64,000 nt of DNA from CAWUEX02 sp038148375 (GTDB lineage: Bacteria; Pseudomonadota; Alphaproteobacteria; Rhodospirillales; Rhodospirillaceae): NCBI GenBank assembly GCA_038148375.1, contig JAYQVH010000006.1, forward strand, positions 102,481 to 166,480, written 5' to 3'. The stretch's first letter is position 1. The number at the start of each line of letters is the position of its first letter. The notes under the pieces were generated by a model that saw only the letters and a program-made list of their open reading frames with translations, was not told the DNA's origin and searched no databases. Below are positions 16,787 to 25,488 of this stretch, piece by piece. The translations under genes and the position numbers were made by a program.

Positions 16787-18862
16787 TTAGAGGCCTTGAA
16801 CCAATGCCGCCTCAACTGCAAATCGGCGGGCATCTTGCTCAAGCCCAACCGCGACAAGGGAAGATATCACATGGGACAGAACAACAGGCGAAACACCTGC
16901 GGGACCGTCTTCATCGAGGGCCAGCACGGCCAGTAATGCGGCCTCGCCGACCCGGCCGCCGTTCGCAGCCAAGGTCAAACCGTGCCAGATATGTGGTGCG
17001 GGAAGTTCGCCCGACGCGCGTGAGCGCCGATCCATGATGCTGAACCAGTCAGCCGGCGCAATGTCTTCCCCCAGCGCCGTCATCGTTGAGAGGACAAGTG
17101 TCTTGTCTCCCGCCAAGCGGCCAGGCGACCGCGAGTCTTCCCATCGCTGCAGGCGAAGCGGCGTAAAGCGGTTCGTCATTGTCGGCTGCAACTGCCGTTC
17201 AACCGGCCACATCGCCGCAGCAACATCCGCCGCCTCAATGCTGGTGCGGGCATAGGCCTCAGATAACGCCAGCCACGCCCGGCCGGACTCTAACCGGCCG
17301 GCTCCGATCAGCGCGCGCGCGGCGTTGCCCGCGAACCACGTCAAATCACCCGTCGGCTCGAGTGTTTCAATCAACGGCGCAAAGATTGCCCCCATCGTGG
17401 GAACGTTGGGACCATTACGTCCGCGGTCGTTACGGGCAAAATCAATCGCGCGGGAAATCACCTCGGCACGCGCGATTGGAATGACCTGCGCTTCCGCGAG
17501 TCTGAACAACTCAGCACGTTCGAGGGGCGTGGCCGCCGGTACGTTGCTGAGATCGACCGGTTCTTCCTCGTCACCCGCCTGCGGTTGAGATCCACCGGCC
17601 GGATCGGGCTCACCTTGGATGGCGCCGGCATCCTCTTCCTGCTCGTCCGTTGCGCCTTCGGCCCGGTACAGATTGCGCAACACTTCAGGATCGAGAGATC
17701 CCAGCGCGACCGCGCGTTCCGCCGCCTCGAGACGCAAATCCAGAGCCCGGCGGCGGCGTTCGGCAACCATGTCTTCGGTATCGTCATCGCTGGTCACAAA
17801 CAGCGGCTCGGATTCCGCCAGCATGCGCAGCAAGGTCGGATCACCGAGGCGGACCAGCGGGTCGGGGAACGGGCGCCCGGCGCTCCGCAACATTGCCAAT
17901 TGCAAGGGGCTGAGACGATCAAGTCCGTTCGGTGTGATCGGTCGGTTCCCTGACATCAGCTCCGCGACCCAAAAAAACGCCGCATCCTCGACGCCAGTCT
18001 CCCGCAGCAAATCCATCGTCAGGAAGGCGCCAGCCGTGTTGCCGTCGCGCAGCTGGCAGAACGCAAACACCTTCTGCCAGTACGGATCTGTGGACTGGCC
18101 CAACTGGTTTTGGACTTCGAGGCACGCCCCCTCGTCGTTACCCTCAACCAAATCGAGATCGGTGCGCAGGATGTTCAGGCTCTCGGTCAGCGACGATTGC
18201 GGCGCGAGTTCAACAAGGGCCCGGACGCCGGCCCAATCGCCCATCGCGGCCAGCTGCATCGCCCTGCGGTCAAGAATGCCGAGATCAACAGTGGTCGACT
18301 GTTCCCCCAATTCGGCATCGACGACCGTTTCGCCTTCTGGTGAAAACCCGATCGCACTCGGCACGATCGCGGTCATGTCGACAAAGATATCCTCCTGAGG
18401 GGCAGACCTTGGCGGGCGCGCGACCGAGAGCAGTAACCTTTGGGCCAAGTCGCGCATCGCGAACGACGGCATCTGGCTCGGCAGCTTGGGCAGCAGTAAA
18501 TCGACCAGTTCCTTTGACGTGCCCTCCCACATGGTGACGGGAAGTCCGCCTGTGAAGCCATCCATCACGCCCAACGAATCAGAGCTGACCTCTTCGAGCT
18601 GCCGGACGGCGATGGCCCCTTCCGGCGCTTCATTAAACATGGTGCCTGGGTCGGATTGCGTATCGCGTGGAACCGTCGAAAACAGCGATAGGGGTGGCGC
18701 CAGCGGGGAGGGAGACCCCAAAGGCGCGATTTGCACGCCGTCTGGGGGGCTCTCCTGCGCCGATGCGGGCGTTGCCGGCGAAATCAGGAGTGCCGCCGCG
18801 AGGGCTGCCGTCACCGTCAACGATGTCGTCGGCAGCGTGCGGTGTTCAGCGGAACCGTTCAT
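16787..18862 (-). CDS. Large secreted/periplasmic protein of unknown function
   Basis: A 691-residue protein starting at ATG 18862, which gives a clear signal peptide (LTVTAALAAALLISPATPASAQE). The mature chain is mainly helical and Ala/Leu-rich, suggesting a repeat (TPR-like or solenoid) protein. It contains an acidic, low-complexity linker near residues 420-455 (rich in Glu, Asp, Gly, Pro, Gln). I recognise no catalytic motif. It overlaps the preceding 45-residue membrane protein by 17 nt, implying coupling, and is followed by xerD. The position beside aroK/aroB and xerD may be conserved in relatives; this is memory-based and should be checked. Confidence 0.65.
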   Translation of the reverse strand: MNGSAEHRTLPTTSLTVTAALAAALLISPATPASAQESPPDGVQIAPLGSPSPLAPPLSLFSTVPRDTQSDPGTMFNEAPEGAIAVRQLEEVSSDSLGVMDGFTGGLPVTMWEGTSKELVDLLLPKLPSQMPSFAMRDLAQRLLLSVARPPRSAPQEDIFVDMTAIVPSAIGFSPEGETVVDAELGEQSTTVDLGILDRRAMQLAAMGDWAGVRALVELAPQSSLTESLNILRTDLDLVEGNDEGACLEVQNQLGQSTDPYWQKVFAFCQLRDGNTAGAFLTMDLLRETGVEDAAFFWVAELMSGNRPITPNGLDRLSPLQLAMLRSAGRPFPDPLVRLGDPTLLRMLAESEPLFVTSDDDTEDMVAERRRRALDLRLEAAERAVALGSLDPEVLRNLYRAEGATDEQEEDAGAIQGEPDPAGGSQPQAGDEEEPVDLSNVPAATPLERAELFRLAEAQVIPIARAEVISRAIDFARNDRGRNGPNVPTMGAIFAPLIETLEPTGDLTWFAGNAARALIGAGRLESGRAWLALSEAYARTSIEAADVAAAMWPVERQLQPTMTNRFTPLRLQRWEDSRSPGRLAGDKTLVLSTMTALGEDIAPADWFSIMDRRSRASGELPAPHIWHGLTLAANGGRVGEAALLAVLALDEDGPAGVSPVVLSHVISSLVAVGLEQDARRFAVEAALVQGL

Positions 18863-18983
18863 TTGGGATGACCTTCTCGCGCGTCGCCGTCGGCGCGGGC
18901 ATATCCCACGTGGCCAGCGCAATCGTGCCGCCGACAAGCAATAGTATGACCAATACAATCAGGAGCCGGGTGATGAATTTCAT
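18846..18983 (-). CDS. Small single-span membrane protein, 45 residues
   Basis: Starting at ATG 18983: a short basic N-terminus (MKFITR), one hydrophobic span (LLIVLVILLLVGGTIALATW), then a Pro/Thr-rich tail DMPAPTATREKVIPNERFR. The frame is open further upstream but that part is Arg/Pro-rich and shows no homology-like sequence. The stop overlaps the start of the large secreted protein by 17 nt. The tail motif (PAPT...EKVIP) resembles small proteins found beside aroK in other alphaproteobacteria. It could anchor or partner the secreted protein. Confidence 0.6.
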   Translation of the reverse strand: MKFITRLLIVLVILLLVGGTIALATWDMPAPTATREKVIPNERFR

Positions 18984-19307
18984 AAGGCGGTAACGAACCC
19001 AATCTTTTAGGCCGAGCGGCCGACTGGTCTGTCTTTCTTCACCATTTACCGCAACTGCGGCTGTGGCGGGGCAAATCTGTGTCAGGACGCGGGCGCCTGA
19101 GCACCTTGGGTCCGGCGCCCGGCACCGGGCGTCCGGCGCTGGCCGCGACACTACGGGAGAGGTGTGATAATGTCCAGCAACGGGCCGTTGTGACGGCGCA
19201 TTGAGCGGGAACGTCAGAAGGATTGCACTGTCGCGGCGAACCGTGCATAGCACCCCCCTCCGGACCGCAACCTACAGTCGGAAAACCGTTTCGCGCTAAT
19301 TCGTTCC
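18984..19307. other. Divergent intergenic region before aroK
   Basis: A 324-bp stretch between the divergent 45-residue protein gene and aroK. It contains a very GC-rich hairpin (CGCCCGG at 19116-19122 pairing with CCGGGCG at 19125-19131) flanked by repeated TCCGGCGC. No convincing gene. It should hold the promoters for both directions. Confidence 0.4.
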
Positions 19308-19880
19308 ATGGCCCAACAAAAAGACATCGACACTGCCTGCCCTGACCAGATCATCGTTTTGGTCGGGCTTATGGGTGCCGGCAAGAGCTGCGTCGGGCGC
19401 CGTGTGGCTCAGCGCCTGAATCTTCCCTTCGTTGACGCGGATGCAGAGGTGGAAACGGCGGCGGGATGCTCAATCGCGGATATCTTCGAGCAGTACGGGG
19501 AAGCGGCGTTCCGCGATGGCGAACGCCGCGTCATTGCCCGGCTGCTCGATGGACCACCATCGGTGCTGGCAACCGGCGGCGGGGCGTTCATCGATGAGCA
19601 AACCCGCAAACTCATTAAGGAAAAGGCCGTATCGGTCTGGCTGCGCGCCGATCTCGATACCCTGGTGGCACGCACCTCGGGCCGCACCCATCGCCCGCTG
19701 TTGAATTCGGGCGATCCGCGCGAGACGCTCGCCGAACTGATGGATGTCCGCTATCCGATTTATGCGGAGGCGGATGTCGCCGTGGACACGGGAAGCGACA
19801 GCGCCAACGTCACCTGCTCCCGGGTTATCGACGCGCTAAACGGCCTGGAGAAATGTCACACACCGCAGGCTGCGCGATGA
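19308..19880 (+). CDS. aroK: Shikimate kinase
   Basis: A 190-residue kinase that phosphorylates shikimate, step five of the chorismate pathway. The P-loop is GLMGAGKSCVG; shikimate-binding and lid residues appear in DADAEVE, FRDGERRV, ATGGGAF and SGRTHRPLL. Length is normal. The N-terminus is slightly extended and polar. It overlaps aroB by an ATGA junction, so the two consecutive-pathway genes are probably translated together. Confidence 0.96.
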   Translation: MAQQKDIDTACPDQIIVLVGLMGAGKSCVGRRVAQRLNLPFVDADAEVETAAGCSIADIFEQYGEAAFRDGERRVIARLLDGPPSVLATGGGAFIDEQTRKLIKEKAVSVWLRADLDTLVARTSGRTHRPLLNSGDPRETLAELMDVRYPIYAEADVAVDTGSDSANVTCSRVIDALNGLEKCHTPQAAR

Positions 19881-20998
19881 CCTCCCAGCAATCCGCTTCC
19901 GCGGCCCTGACCGTCGACCTCGGCGATCGCTCCTACCCTATCCATATCGCTGCCGGCGTCTTGGATTCGGCAGGCGAAACGCTGATGCCCGTACTGCGCC
20001 AGAACCGCGTGTTCGTGGTATCCGACACCAATGTCGCACCGCTATATTTGGAGCGCGTCATCGCGTCGTTCGAAGCTGCGGGCGTAACGGTTACCAGTCA
20101 CGTTGTGCCAGCCGGAGAAGCAACAAAAAATTTCGCGGAATTGGAATCGCTCGTGGAAGCGATGCTGGCGGCCAAGGTCGAGCGCGCCACCGCAGCTGTG
20201 GCCCTTGGCGGCGGGGTCGTCGGCGACCTCACCGGGTTTGCGGCGGCGACAACCTTGCGCGGGATGGACTTTATTCAAATTCCGACAACGCTGCTGGCGC
20301 AGGTCGATAGCTCCGTCGGGGGCAAAACAGGAATCAACACACGCCACGGCAAAAATCTGGCTGGCAGCTTCCACCAGCCGAAGGCGGTCCTGATTGACAT
20401 CGAAACGCTGAAGACCCTGCCGCAGCGCGAGCTGGGCGCAGGATACGCAGAAGTCTGCAAGTACGGACTCATCAACGATGCAGCCTTCTGGTCATGGCTT
20501 GAAGCCAATGGTCAGAAGGTCCTGTCCGGTGACAAGGCCGCCCTCACTCATGCCATATCTGTGAGCTGCCGCGCCAAAGCGAAAATCGTCGCCGAGGACG
20601 AGAAGGAAAGCGGCGTGCGTGCCCTGCTCAACCTTGGGCACACGTTCGGACATGCTCTTGAAGCCGAACTTGGCTACTCCGGGGAGTTGCTCCACGGTGA
20701 AGCCGTCGCCATCGGCATTCTGATGGCGTTCGACCTTTCGGTCAGGCTTGGACGGTGCCCTAAAGAAGATGCCGACCGGATTCGCGCTCACTTTGAACAT
20801 ATTCAGCTGCCCACAGCCCCGCCGCGCGCGGCGAGCTTGGATGCCGATGTCCTTCTTGCCCACATGTCACAGGACAAGAAAGTCAAAGACGGCGCACTGA
20901 CACTCATCCTTGCAAACGGCATTGGCGATGCGTTCATCACCAGAGATGTTGAAACCAAAGACGTGAAAGCCGTTCTTGAAGCCGCCCTCGCCGTATAA
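19877..20998 (+). CDS. aroB: 3-dehydroquinate synthase
   Basis: A 373-residue NAD-dependent, metal-requiring enzyme converting DAHP to 3-dehydroquinate. Motifs: PAGEATKNF, ALGGGVVGDLTGFAAATTLRGM, QIPTTLLAQVDSSVGGKTGIN, and the metal ligands in AGYAEVCKYG, LNLGHTFGHALE and LLHGEAV. I start it at ATG 19877 overlapping the aroK stop; an earlier ATG at 19853 would add eight residues. The co-transcribed CorC-like gene follows 29 bp later. Confidence 0.96.
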   Translation: MTSQQSASAALTVDLGDRSYPIHIAAGVLDSAGETLMPVLRQNRVFVVSDTNVAPLYLERVIASFEAAGVTVTSHVVPAGEATKNFAELESLVEAMLAAKVERATAAVALGGGVVGDLTGFAAATTLRGMDFIQIPTTLLAQVDSSVGGKTGINTRHGKNLAGSFHQPKAVLIDIETLKTLPQRELGAGYAEVCKYGLINDAAFWSWLEANGQKVLSGDKAALTHAISVSCRAKAKIVAEDEKESGVRALLNLGHTFGHALEAELGYSGELLHGEAVAIGILMAFDLSVRLGRCPKEDADRIRAHFEHIQLPTAPPRAASLDADVLLAHMSQDKKVKDGALTLILANGIGDAFITRDVETKDVKAVLEAALAV

Positions 20999-21027
20999 CC
21001 CATTCCCCCGCCGGAGCTCCTAATCCC

Positions 21028-22368
21028 ATGGTGTTTACCGCTGGTTTCGTGTTCTTCCTGCTGATCCTGTCAGCATTCTTTTCAGGGTCCGAAACCGCCC
21101 TGACCGCGACATCCCGATCGTTCATGCATCAGCGTGAAAACGATGGCGATATGCGGGCCCGCATGGTCAATCGTCTGCTCGCCCACCGCGAGCGGCTGAT
21201 CGCAACGATTCTGCTCGGCAACAATCTGGTCAACATTCTCGCCTCGGCGATCGCGACCAGTCTAATGATCGAGCTGTTCGGCGAGCGCGGTGTTGCCTAC
21301 GCGACAGTCATCATGACTCTGCTGGTACTGATCTTCGCAGAGATTTTACCGAAGACGTACGCACTGCTGCACACACACAAACTCGCCCTGGCCGTCGCGC
21401 CAATCATGCAGGTTCTGACGTGGGTGTTCCGCCCGGTCAACGCCGTTATTCAGGGGATCGTGCGCGTCGCCTTGACGATTTTGGGCGCCAACACGGAACA
21501 AGTGCTGACGGCTCATCAAACACTGTCGGAACTGCGCGGCGCGATCGATCTTCATACCGGTGAAGCGGAGATCAAAGATGAAGTAAAACATGAACGCGCA
21601 ATGTTGCGCAGCGTGCTGGATCTGACCGCTGTCGAAGTCGGCGAAATCATGACCCACCGGCGGAACTTGGAAATGATTGATGCCTCGCTTCCGACGCTGG
21701 ACATTCTCGCGCAAGTGGCGGAAAGCCCCTATACGCGTTTCCCGATGTGGCAGGAGCAAAGCGACAACATCGTCGGTATTCTTCATTCGAAAGCGCTGCT
21801 GCGCGCCTTGCAATCCGCCGACGGAGATTTTTCTAAAGTTAGCGCTAAAGAGGCAAGCTCCCCACCCTGGTTTATTCCAGAAACAACCAATTTGCTCGAT
21901 CAGCTCAATGCGTTCCGGGAAAGGCGCGAACATATCGCGGTCGTGGTTGACGAATACGGCGATGTTCAAGGCGTCGTAACCCTGGAAGACATATTAGAGG
22001 AAATCGTCGGCGACATTTCCGATGAAACCGACATATCGGTCACCGGTGTGCGGCCACAGAAGAACGGCAGTTACATCATCGAGGGCTCGGTAACCATTCG
22101 CGATCTCAATCGGGAATTCGAGTGGGATTTGCCAGATGAGGAAGCGGCGACCATCGCCGGGCTTGTGATCGCGGAGTCGCGGTCAATTCCGAATCCGGGT
22201 CAGACTTTCATTTTCCATGGATTCCGCTTTGAAATCCTGCGCCGGCACCGCAATCAAATCGTTCACATCCGCGTCACACCGCCGAGAACCGAGGGTGACG
22301 AGCCTCCCGCCCCAGCGGGCGAGGCAGGCGAAAAGCCCGCGGAGACCGCGTCCAGCGCCTCCTCTTGA
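21028..22368 (+). CDS. HlyC/CorC (CNNM)-family transporter with DUF21 and CBS domains
   Basis: A 446-residue inner-membrane protein. A DUF21/CNNM membrane domain (residues 1 to about 180, with FFSGSETALTATSR and EILPKTYAL) precedes a CBS pair (about 200-335, with MTHRRNLEMID and DEYGDVQGVVTLEDILEEIVGDI) and a CorC/HlyC C-terminal domain (about 350-425). Relatives are implicated in Mg2+/Co2+ efflux or sensing. The tail is Pro/Ala/Glu-rich. It follows aroB by 29 bp, possibly in the same transcript. Confidence 0.92.
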   Translation: MVFTAGFVFFLLILSAFFSGSETALTATSRSFMHQRENDGDMRARMVNRLLAHRERLIATILLGNNLVNILASAIATSLMIELFGERGVAYATVIMTLLVLIFAEILPKTYALLHTHKLALAVAPIMQVLTWVFRPVNAVIQGIVRVALTILGANTEQVLTAHQTLSELRGAIDLHTGEAEIKDEVKHERAMLRSVLDLTAVEVGEIMTHRRNLEMIDASLPTLDILAQVAESPYTRFPMWQEQSDNIVGILHSKALLRALQSADGDFSKVSAKEASSPPWFIPETTNLLDQLNAFRERREHIAVVVDEYGDVQGVVTLEDILEEIVGDISDETDISVTGVRPQKNGSYIIEGSVTIRDLNREFEWDLPDEEAATIAGLVIAESRSIPNPGQTFIFHGFRFEILRRHRNQIVHIRVTPPRTEGDEPPAPAGEAGEKPAETASSASS

Positions 22369-22441
22369 CCCTGGGCGCCCCTTGGCGCGACACTTTTCCT
22401 GAAGGCCGCGCTCGCCGGCCGATGAGGGAGGAGGCGTTACG

Positions 22442-22888
22442 ATGTCTCGGAAGATTGTTCCGGATGTAATCAGCGGCCAAACCTTGATTGTGATCACTCC
22501 CAATGACACCGCGCGGCAAGCAGCGAAAGTGATGCATGAAAAACGCATTGCCGCCGTCATGGTGACCGAAGGCGATGCACTGGTAGGGATCATTACAGAG
22601 CACGATATGACCGCGCGCGTCGTCGCCGCCGGTCTCGATCCGGATTCAACCAAGGCCAAAGACATCATGACGGCAGATCCCGACTGCCTGCATCCCAACG
22701 ATTCACCTCAGCAGGCGCTCAAGATGATGATTGAGCGCAATTACCGCCACCTCCCTGTCACCGACGGCGATGACGTGGTCGGCATGGTCTCCGTGCGCGA
22801 CCTCTATGCGATCTACAACATGGAGCTCGAAGCGGACCTCAAAGACCGCAACGCCTTCATTTACGGCGAAAACTACGGGACAGGCTGA
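22442..22888 (+). CDS. CBS-domain protein
   Basis: A 148-residue soluble protein made of two CBS motifs, about residues 10-65 and 75-135 (GDALVGIITEHDMTARVV and VTDGDDVVGMVSVRDLYAI). CBS pairs bind adenosyl ligands and usually regulate another protein; here they stand alone, like many small stress-linked CBS proteins. A strong GGGAGGAGG ribosome-binding site precedes the ATG. Its partner is unknown. Confidence 0.88.
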   Translation: MSRKIVPDVISGQTLIVITPNDTARQAAKVMHEKRIAAVMVTEGDALVGIITEHDMTARVVAAGLDPDSTKAKDIMTADPDCLHPNDSPQQALKMMIERNYRHLPVTDGDDVVGMVSVRDLYAIYNMELEADLKDRNAFIYGENYGTG

Positions 22889-23007
22889 CGCGCCAGCGCG
22901 AGAGCCATGCGGCTCGCACATAGGGGCTCAACGGTTCGCGGCATTCCCCTTTGTCTGGGAGTGCGGTAAGACAATCTCTTGTTGTCTTTGGCCGAGAGTG
23001 TCTGTTC

Positions 23008-23568
23008 ATGCCTCTTCCGACTCCCGACTACGAACGTCAACTGCTCCATACTCGAACGATTGAATGCCGCGGCTACCAACGCGCCGACGGTCTATGGGAT
23101 ATCGACGGCTGGATGACGGACATCAAGACGTACAATTTCCCCAATCGTGACCGCGTTGAAATCAAGGCCGGCGAACCGCTCCACGGCATGGGGCTGCGCA
23201 TCACGGTCGACGACAGTTTGACAATACGAGACTGTGTCGCGGTGACCGATTTCAGCCCGTTTTCGTTGTGCGGGTCCATTACACCGAATTTCAAGCAGCT
23301 CATCGGCCTAAAGATCAGCCAGGGCTTGACCAAAAATGTGCAGGAACGTGTCGGCGGTACCGCCGGATGCACGCATTTGGTTGAACTGATCAAACCGATC
23401 GCGACGACAGCGTTTCAAACGCTTGTCGGCCGGCGCATGGAAAGATTGAATTCCGCGCTCAAGACCGGTGGAATGAAAAAGCCGCCGATCCTCGACACAT
23501 GCCACGCCTGGGCAACAGACGGCGAGATCGTTAAGCGGGAGTTCCCGCAGTTTTATTCCGGCGACTGA
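23008..23568 (+). CDS. DUF2889 protein
   Basis: A 186-residue protein resembling DUF2889: starts MPLPTPDYERQLLHTRTIECRGYQR, with GLWDIDGWMTDIKTY, VTDFSPFSLCGSI, and GCTHLVELIKPIATTAFQT. Cys and His residues in these motifs are candidate ligands, but the biochemical function is not known to me. I use ATG 23008; the frame also runs from GTG 22951, but that part overlaps a non-homologous leader. It is convergent with bolA, ending 13 bp away. Confidence 0.82.
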   Translation: MPLPTPDYERQLLHTRTIECRGYQRADGLWDIDGWMTDIKTYNFPNRDRVEIKAGEPLHGMGLRITVDDSLTIRDCVAVTDFSPFSLCGSITPNFKQLIGLKISQGLTKNVQERVGGTAGCTHLVELIKPIATTAFQTLVGRRMERLNSALKTGGMKKPPILDTCHAWATDGEIVKREFPQFYSGD

Positions 23569-23581
23569 TTTATCCGGGCGA

Positions 23582-23878
23582 TTAAGCGCTTTCGAGCTTA
23601 TCCGCCTCGGCAGGCGTTACCGTTACAAGCGACAGCGCATGAACCCGTTCCTTCAGTTCGTCCGCCAACACTTGGTAAACCATGCGCTGGCGGGCGACGC
23701 GGCTGAGCCCTTCGAACGATGCTGAAACAATGCGCACATTGAAGTGCGTTTCGCCACCGCCGTCAGGATGAGCGCCTGCGTGCCCGGCATGTCGGTGGGA
23801 ATCGTCTTCGATGGCCAGAGAGACCGGCGACAAAGCGTCAGATAGTTTTTGTTCGATCCGGCTACGGTATTCGGTCAT
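23582..23878 (-). CDS. bolA: BolA-family protein
   Basis: A 98-residue BolA protein with the family fold: IEQKLSDALSPVSLAIEDDSHRHAGHAG, then ETHFNVRIVSASFEGLSRVARQRMVYQVLADELKE in shorter family-like pieces. The signature region includes THFNV, FEGLSRVARQR and a late VHALSL. BolA proteins partner monothiol glutaredoxins in Fe-S handling. It is divergent from the J-domain gene. Confidence 0.93.
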   Translation of the reverse strand: MTEYRSRIEQKLSDALSPVSLAIEDDSHRHAGHAGAHPDGGGETHFNVRIVSASFEGLSRVARQRMVYQVLADELKERVHALSLVTVTPAEADKLESA

Positions 23879-23991
23879 ATGGCACTCTTCACGCGGTTCG
23901 GGTCGCGGGACGGTTTCGGGCTGCCAGCAACCATACTTTCATCGAAGATACAAGATTGCGCGATTTCTGTTCCGTTCTAGATACTAGGGTC

Positions 23992-24564
23992 ATGGTTCAT
24001 TCGGCATACAAAGCAGAACGTTTTCCCGGCGCCCAGCCCACGGGCGAAACTGGCCTGCAACGCTGCCAGTGGCTCGGGTGCACCGAGGCCGGGCTTCACC
24101 GCGCACCGAAAGACAGGTCGCTGTCGGAATACTACGTTTTCTGTCTGGACCACGTGCGCAGCTACAACGCGCAATGGAATTATCATGCCGGCATGTCCGA
24201 TGAAGAACTTGAGATCGAATTCCGGAGCGCTGCGACATGGGACCGTCCGACATGGAAGATGGGGGAGCGTCATGCCCCGGGACGCCCGTGGCATCGGGTG
24301 TTCGATCCGTTCGACGCCTTCCCGGACAGCGAAACCGGTCCTCATGGCCGCGCGCGGATGCCGGAAATTGCTGACGATCAGGTTCGGGCGAAACGCGTGT
24401 TGGGCGTAACCGGCCACGTGACATTGGACCAGATCAAGACCCGGTATAAGGTCCTGGTGAAGAAGTACCATCCGGATGCAAACGGCGGTTCGAAAGAGGC
24501 TGAAAACCGCATGAAGCAGATCAACGCCGCCTACCATATTCTACGCACCGCGCTGACTGATTAG
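23992..24564 (+). CDS. J-domain (DnaJ-like) protein
   Basis: A 190-residue protein with a C-terminal J domain (about residues 130-188: AKRVLGVTGHVTLDQIKTRY, then KKYHPDANGGSKEAENR, with the essential HPD). The N-terminal part has a Cys-rich patch (CQWLGCTEAG and CLDHVRSYNAQWNYHAGMS). The J domain should stimulate a DnaK ATPase; the N-terminus probably recruits a client. I use ATG 23992. It is divergent from bolA and upstream of an SDR gene and cobS; similar neighbours occur in other alphaproteobacteria as far as I recall. Confidence 0.88.
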   Translation: MVHSAYKAERFPGAQPTGETGLQRCQWLGCTEAGLHRAPKDRSLSEYYVFCLDHVRSYNAQWNYHAGMSDEELEIEFRSAATWDRPTWKMGERHAPGRPWHRVFDPFDAFPDSETGPHGRARMPEIADDQVRAKRVLGVTGHVTLDQIKTRYKVLVKKYHPDANGGSKEAENRMKQINAAYHILRTALTD

Positions 24565-24603
24565 GTCAACGCCGATACCCGCCCCTTCGATAGAGACTGT
24601 CCC

Positions 24604-25395
24604 ATGGATCTACACTTGAAAGACAAGGTCGCCGTGATTACCGGTGCCAGCCGCGGACTTGGCGCCGCCACAGCTGCGGTTCTCGCGGCCGAAGGAGCGA
24701 AGCTGGTGCTGTCGGCGCGCGATCGAGATGCGCTCTCGGAGCAGACCAAATCACTCGGCGATACCTATGGTGTCGCCATTGAGACTGTTGCCGCAGATCT
24801 GACAAAAAGCGAAGACGCCGATGCGGTCGCCAAAGCGGCGCTCTCTGCCTTCGGCAGGATCGACATTCTGGTGAATTCGGCCGGCGCGTCTCAGGGCGGA
24901 CTGTTCTGGGAACTACCGGACCAGGTGTGGCTCGATAGCATGGATCTCAAAGTCATGGGCACGGTGCGCATGACCCGTGCTGTGATCCCTGCAATGCTGG
25001 AGCAAAAGTACGGCCGCATCGTCAATATTATCGGCAACACCGGCCTACAACCGTCGCCGCGCCTGCTTCCCGGTGCGTCCGCAAACGCAGCGTTACTCGC
25101 CATCACGAAGGGTCTCGGCGAGGAACTCGCGCCTCACGGCGTGGTCATTAACGCCCTCAATCCGGGGCCGACGCGCACGGAACGGTGGACCAACCTGATG
25201 GCCAAACTGGCTGAAAGCAGCGGGCGAACCGTCGCCGAAGTCGAAGCGGACTACACCGACCAGATTCCCATGGATCGCCTGGGGGAACCGGAAGAAATCG
25301 GACGTCTCGCCGCATTTCTTGCGTCCGACGTGGCGGCCAATATGACTGGCGCGTCCATGACCGCCGATGGCGGCTGGACCAAGGGCCTGGGCTGA
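24604..25395 (+). CDS. Short-chain dehydrogenase/reductase lacking the YxxxK motif
   Basis: A 263-residue Rossmann-fold SDR: cofactor motif GASRGLGAATA at the N-terminus, NSAGASQGG, and C-terminal NALNPGPTRTERW. At the catalytic site the usual Ser and YxxxK are absent: the strand reads IVNIIGNTG and the helix reads PGASANAALLAITKGLG, where YSASKAAL would be expected. A recognisable SDR subgroup has this GxAxNAAL pattern, so it is probably a functional but mechanistically divergent family rather than decay. It lies 39 bp after the J-domain gene and 93 bp before cobS. Substrate unknown. Confidence 0.85.
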   Translation: MDLHLKDKVAVITGASRGLGAATAAVLAAEGAKLVLSARDRDALSEQTKSLGDTYGVAIETVAADLTKSEDADAVAKAALSAFGRIDILVNSAGASQGGLFWELPDQVWLDSMDLKVMGTVRMTRAVIPAMLEQKYGRIVNIIGNTGLQPSPRLLPGASANAALLAITKGLGEELAPHGVVINALNPGPTRTERWTNLMAKLAESSGRTVAEVEADYTDQIPMDRLGEPEEIGRLAAFLASDVAANMTGASMTADGGWTKGLG

Positions 25396-25488
25396 TCCTC
25401 CGCAAATTAAGGGAATTGAGAGGCTAGCGCCCTTTACAAGGACACCGCCGCTCGGGGTATAACCCGGGCATAACGCAAGGACAGGTCA

